Part shown: piece after piece, positions 53,215 through 64,000 of the stretch
How the letters are laid out: the number at the start of each line of letters is the position of its first letter
How positions within the stretch are numbered: position 1 is the first letter of the stretch
Source of the DNA: Prorocentrum cordatum
Taxonomy: Eukaryota; Sar; Dinophyceae; Prorocentrales; Prorocentraceae
Assembly (NCBI GenBank): GCA_963575745.1
Contig: CAUYUJ010015712.1
Span: 29,433 to 93,432 of the forward strand
DNA: 64,000 bases
Reading direction: 5' to 3'
Translations under genes and position numbers: made by a program
Notes under the pieces: generated by a model
Database searches by the model: none
The model's input: the letters and a program-made list of their open reading frames with translations, nothing else
Told to the model about the DNA's origin: nothing

Positions 53215-56200
53215 ATGTACATGAGCATGCAGGGGTATTTGAGGATGCGTGCTGACATGCAGCTTTTGGCTCATCGCTCGCGCCGCCCGCCAGGCCTCGC
53301 CATCATGTGGCGCCTTGCCTGCAGCCTGGCCCTCCCCTCGCTCGCAGGAGCACACCCGTCTTCAGGCGGTGCGCCCCAGCATGGAGGAGAGGTTTTCCTG
53401 CGACACGCTGAACGTGGGACTTTCTTCTACCTTAACGATGACAGCATCAACAAGCACGATCACTGCACCATTTTGGACCCGATCGTGAACAGCACCGCCG
53501 CCGCGGGTCCGTGCGGCAACGGATCGCTGGGCGCCAGCGCAAGCGCATCCACGCCCTCGTCAACTACGACACATGCTTCGCAGTCCACCCCCAGCGTGGC
53601 CTCGACGGTTGTGCAGCATATCCTTGACGGGGACGACGACAAAGGCCAGGCACACAGTGGCGGCTTCAGCCCCGCTGTCGTGCCCCGCTATAGCCCCACG
53701 GGTTTCACCACCCCTCTGTGCGCTAGGGGCGAACCCGAGGAGGACCCCGCTTTCTGGCACCTGATGATGATCCGAGCCCGGCTCATACCGTGTGCTGCGG
53801 CGTGGGCACCAGGTGAGGACCACCAGGACGTGTTCTGGGCTTGGCTCGACGACTGCGTCCCGTACATCCTGGCGACGCTCCATCTGCCACAGTACGACCA
53901 CCTTTTCCAGGAGGACCCTGAGGAGACAACCGACGCCCTGCGCCAGCGGACCGCGATCGACATGTGCGAGGACATCTGGTATAGAGCGGGCCCCGACAGA
54001 CAGCGCACAAACCGCAACCTCACTCGTATCCAGGGCAGCCGCGAGTATTCCACCCGCTACTTTGGCCTCCTTCTGGAATACCAGGGTGCTCGTGCCCAGC
54101 TTGTCGGCCCTGAGGCTTTCACGGCACCCTTGCCGCCATGCCTCACACGGGCCCACGCCTTACTACCAAGAGGCCTTCCTCCACCCGACCAAGACGCCAT
54201 GGCGTACCTCGCGGATGCGATCCTGCACCACCCGACAGACATGCAGCCGCTTGTCGAGGCGGAGCTCGCCGCGGCACCGATGGAACCGCTAAACCCACCA
54301 CCGCCAGCTGGCCTCGCCCAGCACGACACGGGTGATCAGGCCGCAGACGACCCCGTATCATGGCTGCTCCAGCACATCGCGGCCAGCGATATCAGCAACA
54401 TACCCCTGGACTCGTTCCACGCGTCGGACGATATCAGCAACATATCCCTGGGCTCGTTCCACGCGGCGGACGATAGCCAGGACGACATGGAAACCCAGGA
54501 TCGTGACGGCACGACACCACCAGGTGACACGGCCCAGCGTGACCGTGACAGCGAACCCCACTTAGGGCACACCCCGTCGCACAGCAGCTCGCCCAACAAC
54601 TCGGCCCAGGCCGACCCCTGCGCACAGCTCAACGACGCTGAAGGCGCCACTGCCGCCGACGCGACAAGCCATGCCACTGCATCGCCAGCTCATACCAGCC
54701 CGCGCAGTGGCGGCTTCAGCCCCGCTGCAGCACTGGCCGGACCTGGACATCCCCAGACCGCAGGTGGCAGCACCACGCCCCGCACCCTTGTCTGCCGTGT
54801 TAACGTGACTGACTCCAATCCCAGCGCCATCAACCACTGGCAGGCCGACATCGACAACGACCCCATCGACGACGAGTACCCAGATGCCAGCGGTTCCTAC
54901 GAGGCCCAGCACAGCGCAGCGGCATCACGACACTGTGGCTGCCTCATTTGCCTCTTTGTGGCCACGTACGCCATCGTGATAGCAATGCCGTACAAGGACC
55001 AGATCGATGGGCACTTGCCGACACCGAGCCGAGACCCCAGCTACCGACAACGACGACGACGTGAAGCGGCGGCACCAGGCCCATTGGTGCCCACTACACC
55101 TCGACGCACAACGGCATACAACGTCACGTCCGCATTGTGGGCTACTCTCAAGTGGACCAGCGCCAAACTCAGAGATATCGTCTCGGGCGGAGCCAGCGCA
55201 GTCGGGGTCGGCCTCGGGGGTGCCCTGAAATGGGCCAGCGGCAAACTCGGGGCTATCGCCACTGGCGGAGTGGTGTGCGGTCTTCTACTCGTCGGCGCCA
55301 AACTCCTTGCTCAAGGAGCCGTCGGACACGTAGGAGCCCGCATCTGTGCGCGTGCCCTGGACTCATCCACGGCCCAGTGGCGCCTCCGCTGTTGCCAACC
55401 GAGCAGGAGGCCGCGTGATGAGGCCACATACACAATGCCTCGCACGTTTGCTGACGAACATGAGGACCAGCACGTGCACTCACTCCGACATCCGCTGCTA
55501 CAGGAACACTACGCCGCAGCAGTTGCCGCCGCAGTCGCCGATGTCACTACCGCCACCACCGCCGCCATCGTCGAAGTCACTGCCGCCGTATCGCGAGCCT
55601 CGTCTGTCACGCCACGATCGACCAGCCCGTCCCCGCGAGACGGCTCCAAGAGCGGCGCGGCCTACGGTAACCTACCGAATAACGAAGATGCCACAGCCCA
55701 CGGCAGCGACACCGAGGCAAGGGAAACACGTGAGCGCACCCACGTTAGCCCGTGGTTCATCTTCCGACATGCTGATGCTCGTGGTTCCTCTACCGACACG
55801 GACACCCAACCACCGCGACAGCGAGCACGCTATGCATCACCCGCCAGGCCCCAGGCGCCTTCAGGCCCTGGCATGCCCTACGCAGCCCTCAAGCCACCGA
55901 CGCGCAACTTACGCAACACTATCCAGCGCGACCCAGCGGTCCCCGTGCCGCCGACGAGCATCCTCAACGCCCTGTACCAAAACGGCTTTGCGCTTGGTAA
56001 CAGTGGCGTGTCTACAGAGGACATCAAAGACGCTCTGCGACTCCACGACCATCCTCGATTCTCCCATGATCTAACACTCCAAGCGCTGGGGCCGTGGACT
56101 GACATCATGCAGAGGCCCCCGAACCGCCTCACTTGGGTGCTCGAAGACTCGGGCGGGAACTCAGGCGAGACGATTTTCCCCTACCTCACGTGGGACCTCC

Positions 56201-59200
56201 GCCAACCCACCACCGACGCGCCCACTGTCTTCTGGCATGGGACCCGCGGCGACCTTGCGGCCCGTCTCGCTGCCAGCGGAGGGCACCTCTTGCCAGGCCC
56301 CCGCCGTGAAGCGAAGGGTCGAACTGGCACCAACGTTGGCCGCACGTACGTGAGCGTGCACCCTTCGCTGGCCGCGTGGTACGCAATGCCGCCCCACCCG
56401 CCCTACAGCCTCGAAGACGACACCCTCGCGTGGGGACCCATCGCACTCTGGATGTGCGAGGCCACCCAACCACCGCGCGGGGAGAACAGGCACAACTTCG
56501 TGAAAGGGGAGGCCCACGGAGCGCGTCTCATCTACCCTCGGGTCCTGAGCCTCCTCATCCGCATGGACTGGTGCGCCCCCACAGAAGCTGCCTCCAGGTG
56601 CCGTGCCCTACCACATGCCTATGGCATGGGCGACTGTGCGCACGCCCTCCACATCGCTGGCTACGATCATCCAGATCTCCGTGAGGCGGCTGAAGCTCAC
56701 GACCAGGAAGCTAGCACCAGGCGCAGGCTGGACATCGCGGCAGCGTGGCCACCGCCGCAGGCACTATACTCGCCAGAGGCAGCGCGAGTATGGGCCAAAC
56801 AGCACTACGACACTGAAGCAGCCACCAGGGACGACCCTAACCAGCCCCGCCCACGCGTCTCGCTTCGCAAGCTCCAGCTGGACCCGAAACCACTCATCGA
56901 CCTGGTGTACACTGGCTTGCAAGCCGTCCCCGTGCGGGGGCATCCCGACGCACGCGAGTCGCGCCCCAGCGGCTCCAGCCCTGGGGCCGCGTCTGGCCCA
57001 CCGCGCACTTACCAGTCAGGTGCCGCCCTGGCACACAGTCCAGACCGATCATCGACGACATCAGGAGCCGACGGCCGCCGTACGCCTTCCCTCATCAGCG
57101 CGGCCGCCGCCCTCGCCCGAGGCCACGCCCGCCCACGGCGATCCGTCTCCCGCTCGTCACGGCAGAGTGGCGGAAACTCCACCTCGGACAACAGCGACAT
57201 CGAGACGTGGGAGCACATCGAGACGGAAGAGGAGCCGACTGCCTACCACGTTCTCGCCGACCACGTCCGCGATGTGCGGGCCCGTGTCAATGCCCCTGGC
57301 ATCGAGGTCTGGCTTGACCCTGGCGATCACCACGACGGCGCCTACTTACCGTGGGGGACGACCGTCATGGGCCATCGCGTTATCGACCCTACGGTGGCGG
57401 GGCGCGACGGCTGGGTCATCCTCCACCACGACCACGGCGACACCACTACCAAGCTCTGGGCACCGACCCAAGTCCACGTCAAAGCGGACGACACTTGGCG
57501 CACGGTCCTGGTACCAGCGGACATGGGGCCCCAGTGGATCGAGCGCCATGCCGAGGACGCTCGCCTCCCCGCCGAGGTCGTCCGCACCACAGGCCAATCC
57601 TGGTTTGCCGACGTCTGGCCCTTGTGGGATCGCCCCCGACCTCACCCAGACGACCCAGGCACAAACGAGCATCCGCTCCCGCCCCTACCAGGACGCTGGT
57701 CTTGCCTACAGTGTCGATTCCAATGCTGTCAGTACTGTGCGGCTCGCCGCAACACGCAGCTCGGCACCTCGGGCCAACCAACGTGCCCAGACTGTGCCCT
57801 CAGCGGACTACGTGCACTTATGGGCTGGTCCACGGACTACTCTTGCAACAGCTGGACGTGTGCATACAGCACCGACAACAGGGACTCCGACACATGCTGC
57901 CTGTCCAGCAGGTGCCCCCATCCGCCCAGTCCACACAGCCTGCTCGACGTCCGTGCCACAGGGATGCCGCCGCACATCCTTGCCCGCCAATACGGCAACG
58001 CGCCAGCCCACCACGACCTCAAGGAACCCCCCCGAGCGCCTTCAGGCCCCGGGGGGGAGCCTCCACAACCAGGCCAAGCAGGTTACCAGGGTCAATGGTA
58101 CTTTCCTCCGAGGCCGCGGCGCGTCCCCAGGCAGGGACTGCCTGACGGCACGAGGCGGCCACCTGGGTTCACAGGAACGGGGATGCCCGAAGAACCGTCC
58201 CCCGACCAACCTCTCTGGAGGGAAGGCTACGTGCTCTTCGGCCCCCACCAGGCCCTCAAGGAGGAATTCACCTTCAACAAGACGGTCCGCCGACCCTACT
58301 CCCTAGCCATCACCAACATGTACAGGGACCGTGTCACGGTCAGGACCGTCTGCGAGTCTATCGCCGAGCGCATCCACACTACCCGCACCCGCTGGCGAGA
58401 TGTGGTACTGTACTGGGACGCCGAGGGTGGCCCTGGGCCTCAAGCCCTCGACTACGACATGCGACTCTGCGACGCCATGGTGAGCCGTGCCACGACCGAA
58501 GCCGAGCTAAACCACGACCGCAGCAACCGTGGTAGTTTCTGCCTCTATGGACCAGCGCACCAGCGAGCTGTAAACATCACGGCGATCTCCGAGCCGCAGA
58601 ACATCGACTACATGGAGCATGTGCGGCGATACTCACCCGTAGGGGAGACCTACCCAGACCACGCCTTCGAGCACGTCTATCGGGGCTGGCAGCGGCCCGA
58701 CGTGCCCACCATCCTCCCCGACACCCGCCCCCTCTCGAGAGCCGACCAGCAGCGATATCAACAGCACCAGCAGCGCATTCAGCAGCGCGACCAACGCGAC
58801 GCAGGTCAGCCGAGCACGCCACGCTACCGCTCCCCCGCGCGCGTCCCGACAGGCGGCAGCACGGTGTACGGCGGGGCTGCCGCCTATCACCGTGGCCCCA
58901 TTGGCGCCAGGCCCGCGGCGGCTGGAGCAGCCGCCTCCAGCTACGGCCATGCCCCTCACGCCAGGGTGCACCCAGCGGTCATCGGCTACCCGCGTGCACT
59001 CGTGCAGGCCCCCCCACGGGCCACTTCGCCCGTGCCAGGGTCCACGCGTGCCTGGGGCCATTACCCAGGCCGCCATGACAGCACCCCCAGCAACCAGCCC
59101 GCAGTGGTAACCCCTGCGGCTTCAGCCCAGGGGGCTGCAACAAACCGTGGCAGGACAGGGCGCCCTGAAGGATGGCGTGATGCGAACGTGCGTGCTTGGC

Positions 59201-61545
59201 AACCGCGCCAGCACACGCCCCCGCCAAACGTGGCCGCAGCGCTGCGCCCTGCCCAGGCAAAACCTGCCCCACCTGAGCGGGAGAGGCAGCCGCTCGTCCC
59301 GCTCGTCCTCACGTACACCCAGGCGCATCACAGCGCCTCCCCGCGGCACAGCGAGGGAAGCGCCCATCACGTCAGCCCCCGCCCCGACGCTGTCGACCCT
59401 GACCAGGCCACAGCCACGGCGGAGGGCGGCACAGGCGGCTCCCGCCAGCCCAGCCCAACACCCTGCGCGGCGCCGATCCGCTCCCCGAGCAGGGCGGATT
59501 CTGAGCGCGCTAACGCCCAGGCGACCTCGCCACGCGACCGCCACACGGGCGGGCGCGTCCCGCGCAGCAGGTCCTGCAGCCGCCACAGCTCGCGCAAGGC
59601 CCCTGGGAGCTCCACGAGCTCGCCGCCTCGCGAGACTCAGGCTGATGGCCGAGCCCCCGAGGTGGTGCCACGCTTCGGTGCCAGCGCCATCGAACCTGGC
59701 CAGGTCGACCTCGAGCCGACGCCGTCCACGGACCAGGAGCTGCCGCTGCCCACCCGCGTGGTCGTCCCCATCGACGAGGCGCCGACCTTCGACCCGTTCA
59801 AGAACACGTACCGCGTCAAGGACCTTGCGGCGGGTTTCGGCGGCGGCTCACCGCTCTCACCTCAGAGTCGTGGCGGAGCCCCCGCCACCTCAGCCGCTGC
59901 CGCGGCAGCGGCGGCCCCGCGTGGAGTCAGCCCTGTCCGCAACGCGTGCCTCACGGCAGCGGGCATGGACGAGGCCCAGCGCCAGGCCACCGACCGCGCT
60001 GCTCGAGCTGTTCCACCAGATGCTGCTCATCACGGTACTGACGGGGCGGGCGCGCCGCCGCAGGACGGACCAGCGGTGTCGCGTGCGCAGTATATGCGCG
60101 TGCGTTGCGCCGCTGCCGCGCCGAGCCGCCGCCGCTGGTTCGCTTTTGCTTTTGTGTTCGGCAGGACGGATCGAGGAGTCGCCTCCCTCTCCCTCTGCTG
60201 CCGTCTCACCTCTCCTCCCCTCGTCCCCTATGGTACAGGAGTGAGGAGGATTTTTCGAGGCAGTTTTGCTGATGTTTATGAGCCCCCCCTGGCGCAGTGC
60301 CGACCATGTCTCGCCTATACTTCTGGCCTGACGGCGGCTTCAGCCCCGGTCAAGCCAATCTGTAGGAACGCCATGAGCTCCTACTGTGGCCAAGCCTTCT
60401 ACCTGGGCGAGGGCCAGGCTGCCCTCCACCGTGCGGGGCGTGCCAACCCCAGCTCCACCGATGGAGACGGGCCAGGTCGCTCCATCCACCTCGTCAGCCT
60501 AAACATCACCAGTCTCTCAGCGAACTGGCCAACCATCACCGCTCTTGGTGTCGACCACAACGCCGCAGTCATAGCACTGCAGGAGACCCGACATGCCAAG
60601 CCGACCAGACAAGCCATCGCTACCAACGCCGCCAATCCACACCACGGGGGATACCACGCCAGTCTGGGACCTGACCTGGATCTGGCGCGAGCCCAGCGCA
60701 GAGCTGCCCACGGCGGCACAGACCACACCGTCGTGGGCAACACTGGCGCCTCGGGAGGGGTCGCCATCCTCTCTAAGGATGCCATCGTCGACTCCACTGT
60801 CGACGACACTGCGCCCTGTATCGTCACCCTCAAGGCCAAGAAAAGATGGCACGAGGCCTTCCTCCCGCTCTGCACTCAGCACCGCCGCAGGCGGCGACGA
60901 AACAACCACGGGCCCGCTGGGATCTACATAGCGAGCCTCTACGGGGTCGCTGGAGGAGACAGCACAGACTTGTTTCGGCTCGCTGACTGCGCCGCCGCGA
61001 GGGTCGGCTCAGCCCCGTATTTCATCTGCATGGACGCCAACACGAACATCGACGACAATCCACACCTGCTGCACATGATGCAGCACGGATGGTTTAACGT
61101 CGCTGAAGGCACACCAGACCACACCATGCACACATATGGCAATATCCCTGACTGGGACCGCGTCACCAAGTGCCCCCGCACTTCGCGCATCGATTACATC
61201 ATCGCCAACCAAGCGGCGCGATCCCTTGTCACCGACTTCTGCTATCTGCGCGACTTGCCAGCGAAGTCCCATGTTGGCCTGCAGGTCACGCTCGACCTCA
61301 GTCGCCTCGACCATACGGCCCGACGCCTTCTTGCCCCCACGCCCTACCCCCCTAACGATGGAGCTCATGAGGGCCACGAACTGCAGGCATTAGGGACCCT
61401 CATCGCAGGGCGATGCCAGGACCGCATGGAGCAGGCCGACACACGCGACGATGTGGAACGCATGTTCGCCCTGGCAAACGAGGCCAGCCATGAATGCCAT
61501 CTCACCCGTCTGCGCGACCTGCCACCTCCACCGCCAGACCACCCC
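53215..61545 (+). CDS. LINE-4 ORF2: giant multidomain protein with ART-like region and AP-type endonuclease
   Basis: The first ATG in frame is 53215; the ATG at 53305 (MWRLACSLALPSLAGAHPSS) looks like a signal peptide. Numbering from 53215: GGFSPA motifs near 149-154 and 499-504; hydrophobic segments at about 577-593 (LICLFVATYAIVIA) and 684-704 (VVCGLLLVGAKLLAQGAVG); an ART-like set FWHGT (His1008), GRTYVSVHPSLAAWYA (Tyr1045), LWMCEA (Glu1082); a Cys-rich cluster at 1497-1568 (C-x2-C-x3-CC-x2-C ... C-x2-C); an unassigned compact region at 1672-1755; a Gln-rich stretch near 1845-1865; and long Pro/Ser/Arg-rich disorder to about 2380. The EN domain has SLNITSL (Asn2430), LQETR (Glu2457), YIASLYG, MDANTN (Asp2607, Asn2609), RIDYI (Asp2660) and SH (His2686), all present. 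An alternative start for the polymerase part is the ATG at 60373. Confidence 0.78.
53659..53673 (+). repeat. GGCGGCTTCAGCCCC motif, ORF2 copy 1
   Basis: Reads SGGFSPA in ORF2, with AGT before and GCT after the motif. Confidence 0.85.
54709..54723 (+). repeat. GGCGGCTTCAGCCCC motif, ORF2 copy 2
   Basis: Reads SGGFSPA. Like copy 1 it is preceded by AGT and followed by GCTG. Confidence 0.85.
60184..60238 (+). promoter_or_regulatory. Pyrimidine tract ending in ACAG before the polymerase part
   Basis: CTCCCTCTCCCTCTGCTGCC and TCTCACCTCTCCTCCCCTCG lead to GGTACAG at 60232-60238. The protein reading across 60050-60330 is poor. The next ATG in frame (60373) starts just before the EN domain. This could be a cis or trans splice acceptor that gives EN-RT its own mRNA. 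Confidence 0.4.
60333..60347 (+). repeat. GGCGGCTTCAGCCCC motif, ORF2 copy 3 (different codon phase)
   Basis: Here the same 15 bases read as TAASAP instead of GGFSP, so identity is at nucleic-acid level rather than protein level. Confidence 0.85.
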
Positions 61546-62820
61546 AAAAAAGAAGCCCCCCACCATGCACGGGCTCACACCCACGTTCGAGGAGCGACCC
61601 GTTGTCCCCCGCGCCTTTCCCACCTACGGAGCTTCCACGATACACATGAACCGCCTGCGCAAGCTCCATCGGCAACTTTGTGGGCTTCGCTTCATCGGAC
61701 AGCACCATCATTTAGACTGCCGTGCCATCCCGCCGTACCTGGCGCAGCGCATCGACTGCGCGTGGACCGCGGCCCGCCTCCTCTGTCACAAGCTGCGCCC
61801 CACGGTCCTCCTGGCCTTTCCCGAGGCCTGGACCCCCGACGAGCCAGCACCTCGCGGAGAGCACCTTGACTGTCTGATCCAAAACCTCGACTCAGAGCTG
61901 GCGCGACGTGCAAACCGTGCCAAAGCTGAACGCATCAAGATATGGGCTGAGGGCGTCCGCGAGCCAAGCGGGCGAAAGGCGGCCATATACGCGCGGGCTG
62001 CTGACAGCTCGCCCACGGCGTATCTCCGCACGCCTACCACTCCCGACGATACACAACTCCACTGCGACACCAACGCCTTCAAACCCGACAAAGCTAACAC
62101 GGACGATAGCGACGCCGACACCGAAGCTGGCGGCTTCAGCCCCAGCGACGGTAGTTCGCTCGACACGGACAACGACGAAGGCCACACTTGTGACCCACCA
62201 CCCGCCCAGGTCCCCGACACCCTCCCTGCCAACGCCATTGTTGCTAATACCAAAGACATGCTTAAGCTCATGGTCGACACCTGGGAGCCCATCTTGGGCA
62301 GGTACCGCGCCCGTGCAGGGCATGACGCCGAAGCCATGCCGACGTGGGCTGACTTCTACGACGAGTACCGACAAGAGCTGCCTACGCCATCACCAGCTGC
62401 CCCTTTCCACCTCACCGACGACCAACTCATCCACTTCATTCGCACCCGTTCACCGCGCCGTGCGGGGGGACTTGACGGCTGGACAACTAAGGAGGCTAAG
62501 GAGTTACCCGACGACATCCTTCGCCTCTTCGCCAGCGTCTTACGCGCTATGCAACGCACTGGCACCATCCCAGAACCCCTCCTTCACGTGCCAAACCCGT
62601 GCCTCCGAAAAGGCCGAGGGGAACTCCCGACGGACCAACGACTTCTCTCGGTGCTTTCCGTTTGGATGTACGCGTGGGAAGCGCCAGCTTACCGCAGCCT
62701 CACGGACTGGCGGAAAGGATGGACCCACGCCACGAGCTTTGGCGCTGTTCCCAAAGCTACCATTGGGGACGTCAGCACCTCTCTCGCCCTGCGCATCGAG
62801 CACGCCAGGGCTTACTCCTG
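61546..62820 (+). CDS. LINE-4 ORF2 continued: linker and RT fingers (shifted one frame)
   Basis: After an A6 run (61546-61551) and a C6 run (61556-61561), the original frame loses sense and the next frame becomes coding-like: MHGLTPTFEERPVVPRAFPT, MNRLRKLHRQLCGLRFIGQH. A GGFSPS motif lies near 62127. The RT fingers follow: DDQLIHFIRTRSPRRAGGLD with GW, then PNPCLRKGRGELPTDQRLLS (motifs 0-2), and FGAVPKATIGDVSTSLALRI. This frame runs open to a TAG at 62825. The change needs the equivalent of a one-base insertion. Decay, a homopolymer sequencing error and programmed shifting are all possible. Confidence 0.72.
62129..62143 (+). repeat. GGCGGCTTCAGCCCC motif, ORF2 copy 4
   Basis: Reads EAGGFSPS in the shifted ORF2 frame, between the linker and the RT fingers. 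Confidence 0.85.
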
Positions 62821-64000
62821 CCCTTAGCTGGGGCTGCCCTTGACCGACAGAAGTGCTTCGACTACCTCATCACGGACATCTGCCTTAACCTTGCGCTTCA
62901 CGCGGGGTGCCCCCAAGACATCGTTACTGTCCGCAGAAACTTCTACAGTCGCCACAAACGCTACATCCGCATGAACGGAGCGTACTCTAAGGACTTGGCC
63001 AGGACCAACGGTCACCTCCAGGGAAGCTCATGGTCCCTGGACGACATCAAGCTGCTCATGTGTGTGTGGACAAAGAGACAGCATCGATACGTTCCTCGAT
63101 CACTCAGCGCCACCTTTGTTGATGACAGCAACTCCACTACCCACGCCGCGTCTGAGCTGCAGAAATCCCTTGACGAAACCGCCAAGTTTGATCGATTCTC
63201 AGGTCAACGCATTCACCCTGGCAAAGTGGCGGGGTGGGCGCTCACCGACGAGCTTCACGCCGCCGTTACCCAGCTCACTCTGGCGGAACGGCCCTTACGC
63301 GTGGTCGACTCCTTCAAGCTCGTCGGGAGTTACATCAACGCCGAGGCAGCGCCGGCTCCAGCCGCGCTTAACCTCACGGCCACCGCTGACGCCCGTGTAC
63401 GGAGGGCGACTAGTCGCCTGCCGCGCATTGGCAAGCTCCCATCGCCGATGCTTATCAAGGCGCGGCACGCCCGTTCCCTTGCTGCCAGCGTCTGTACCAC
63501 GGGCACCGACATTCAAGCACCATCAGGCCCAGCCAAAACTGCCTACAACCACGCCCTCAAGGCGGCTATCCGCCCCAAGGGGAACAAGTGGGTCGAGTTC
63601 TGGACTCTCATGGCCGTGTGCGTCCCAGGACACGCCCTGGAGATTGACGCCATCACGCAGCGTGAAGCTTTCCTGTGCCTGCGGCGACAGGTTAACCGCG
63701 ACGTTACACTCTGCGGTCTCGCCAGAGATCTCCAACACCACGTCCAGACCCTGTTTGGTGGAGGACCTGTCGGACGACTCGTCCAGTCGCTCCAGCAGCT
63801 CCGTTGGACCTGGCCCACATTTGGCATCATGTGCGACGACTGGGGCTGCCAGATCAGCTGGCTGAACTTACCCCAAAACGCCTTCCTTCACATGCTGCGG
63901 GCCTCACAACGCAGAGCCTTTCTGAGGAGGATCAAGCCACGGCGTCACGACCTTGGATACCTTGCCTCTGTCAGACAGGGCCTCGACCTCTTCGCCAGCA
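62821..64000 (+). CDS. LINE-4 reverse transcriptase palm and C-terminal region (partial, runs off the window)
   Basis: At about 62815-62824 coding sense returns to the original ORF2 frame, with no stop from 62821 to the end of the window. LAGAALDRQKCFDYL holds motif A (Asp and FD), NGHLQGSSWSLDDIKLL holds motif B (QG) and ATFVDDSNSTT holds motif C (FVDD, codons 63115-63126). FDRFSGQRIHPGKVAGWALT, RVVDSFKLVGSYINAE and a helical C-terminal region follow. All three palm motifs are intact, so apart from two one-base frame changes this is the least decayed polymerase in the window. No start codon is expected because it is an internal part of ORF2. Confidence 0.8.

Noticed and set aside
55346-58306. 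Other long frames (242 and 567 codons) overlapping LINE-4 ORF2
   Set aside because: They are shadows of ORF2 in another frame, Arg/Pro/Ser-rich, without motifs.

Overview
The window looks like a stretch of dinoflagellate nuclear genome. It is GC-rich and crowded with repeats. It contains a complete copy of the dinoflagellate spliced-leader (SL) sequence (13673-13694), and almost every convincing coding segment belongs to retroelements with an apurinic-type endonuclease (EN) and a reverse transcriptase (RT). The overall style (very repeat-rich, decayed LINE copies, C2H2 and RNase H tails) resembles what I know of free-living dinoflagellates such as Prorocentrum, but the genus is inference. I found no host gene that I can defend, and no tRNA, rRNA or snRNA gene.

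Layout. 0.9-3.85 kb is a 78-bp satellite array with a higher-order duplication. 4-13.6 kb is non-coding mosaic: a small hairpin element, a 200-bp direct duplication, several minisatellites (12, 62, 42 and 44 bp), a 750-bp TGG tract and dispersed repeats. 13.67-18.07 kb is a decayed LINE (LINE-1) that still starts with the SL. 18.8-22.4 kb is an 83-bp array, C-rich and purine-rich low-complexity DNA. 22.45-26.16 kb is a second LINE (LINE-2) with an EN, a damaged RT and a C2H2 finger, followed by a retroelement ORF1-like gene (26.23-26.93 kb). 27-33 kb is non-coding DNA with dispersed palindromic repeats and a 171-bp nested palindrome. 33.1-36.8 kb holds two more arrays that share their core, upstream module and downstream module with each other and partly with the first array. 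38.59-45.7 kb is a third LINE (LINE-3) with a zinc-finger ORF1, EN, RT and RNase H; its ORF1 is split by a 1.4-kb foldback-like insertion. 46.2-49.1 kb holds two broken ORF1-like genes.

50.2-64.0 kb is the best-preserved unit: a giant retroelement (LINE-4) that runs off the right edge. ORF1 (856 codons) and a very long second ORF lie in the same frame, separated by a single TGA. The long ORF has a signal-like N-terminus, two hydrophobic segments, an ADP-ribosyltransferase-like motif set, a Cys-rich cluster, an EN with all catalytic residues, and (after two compensating frame changes) an RT with motifs A, B and C intact. It is the strongest candidate for something not well described. Within the unit, a 15-bp motif that can form a short hairpin recurs in more than one codon phase.
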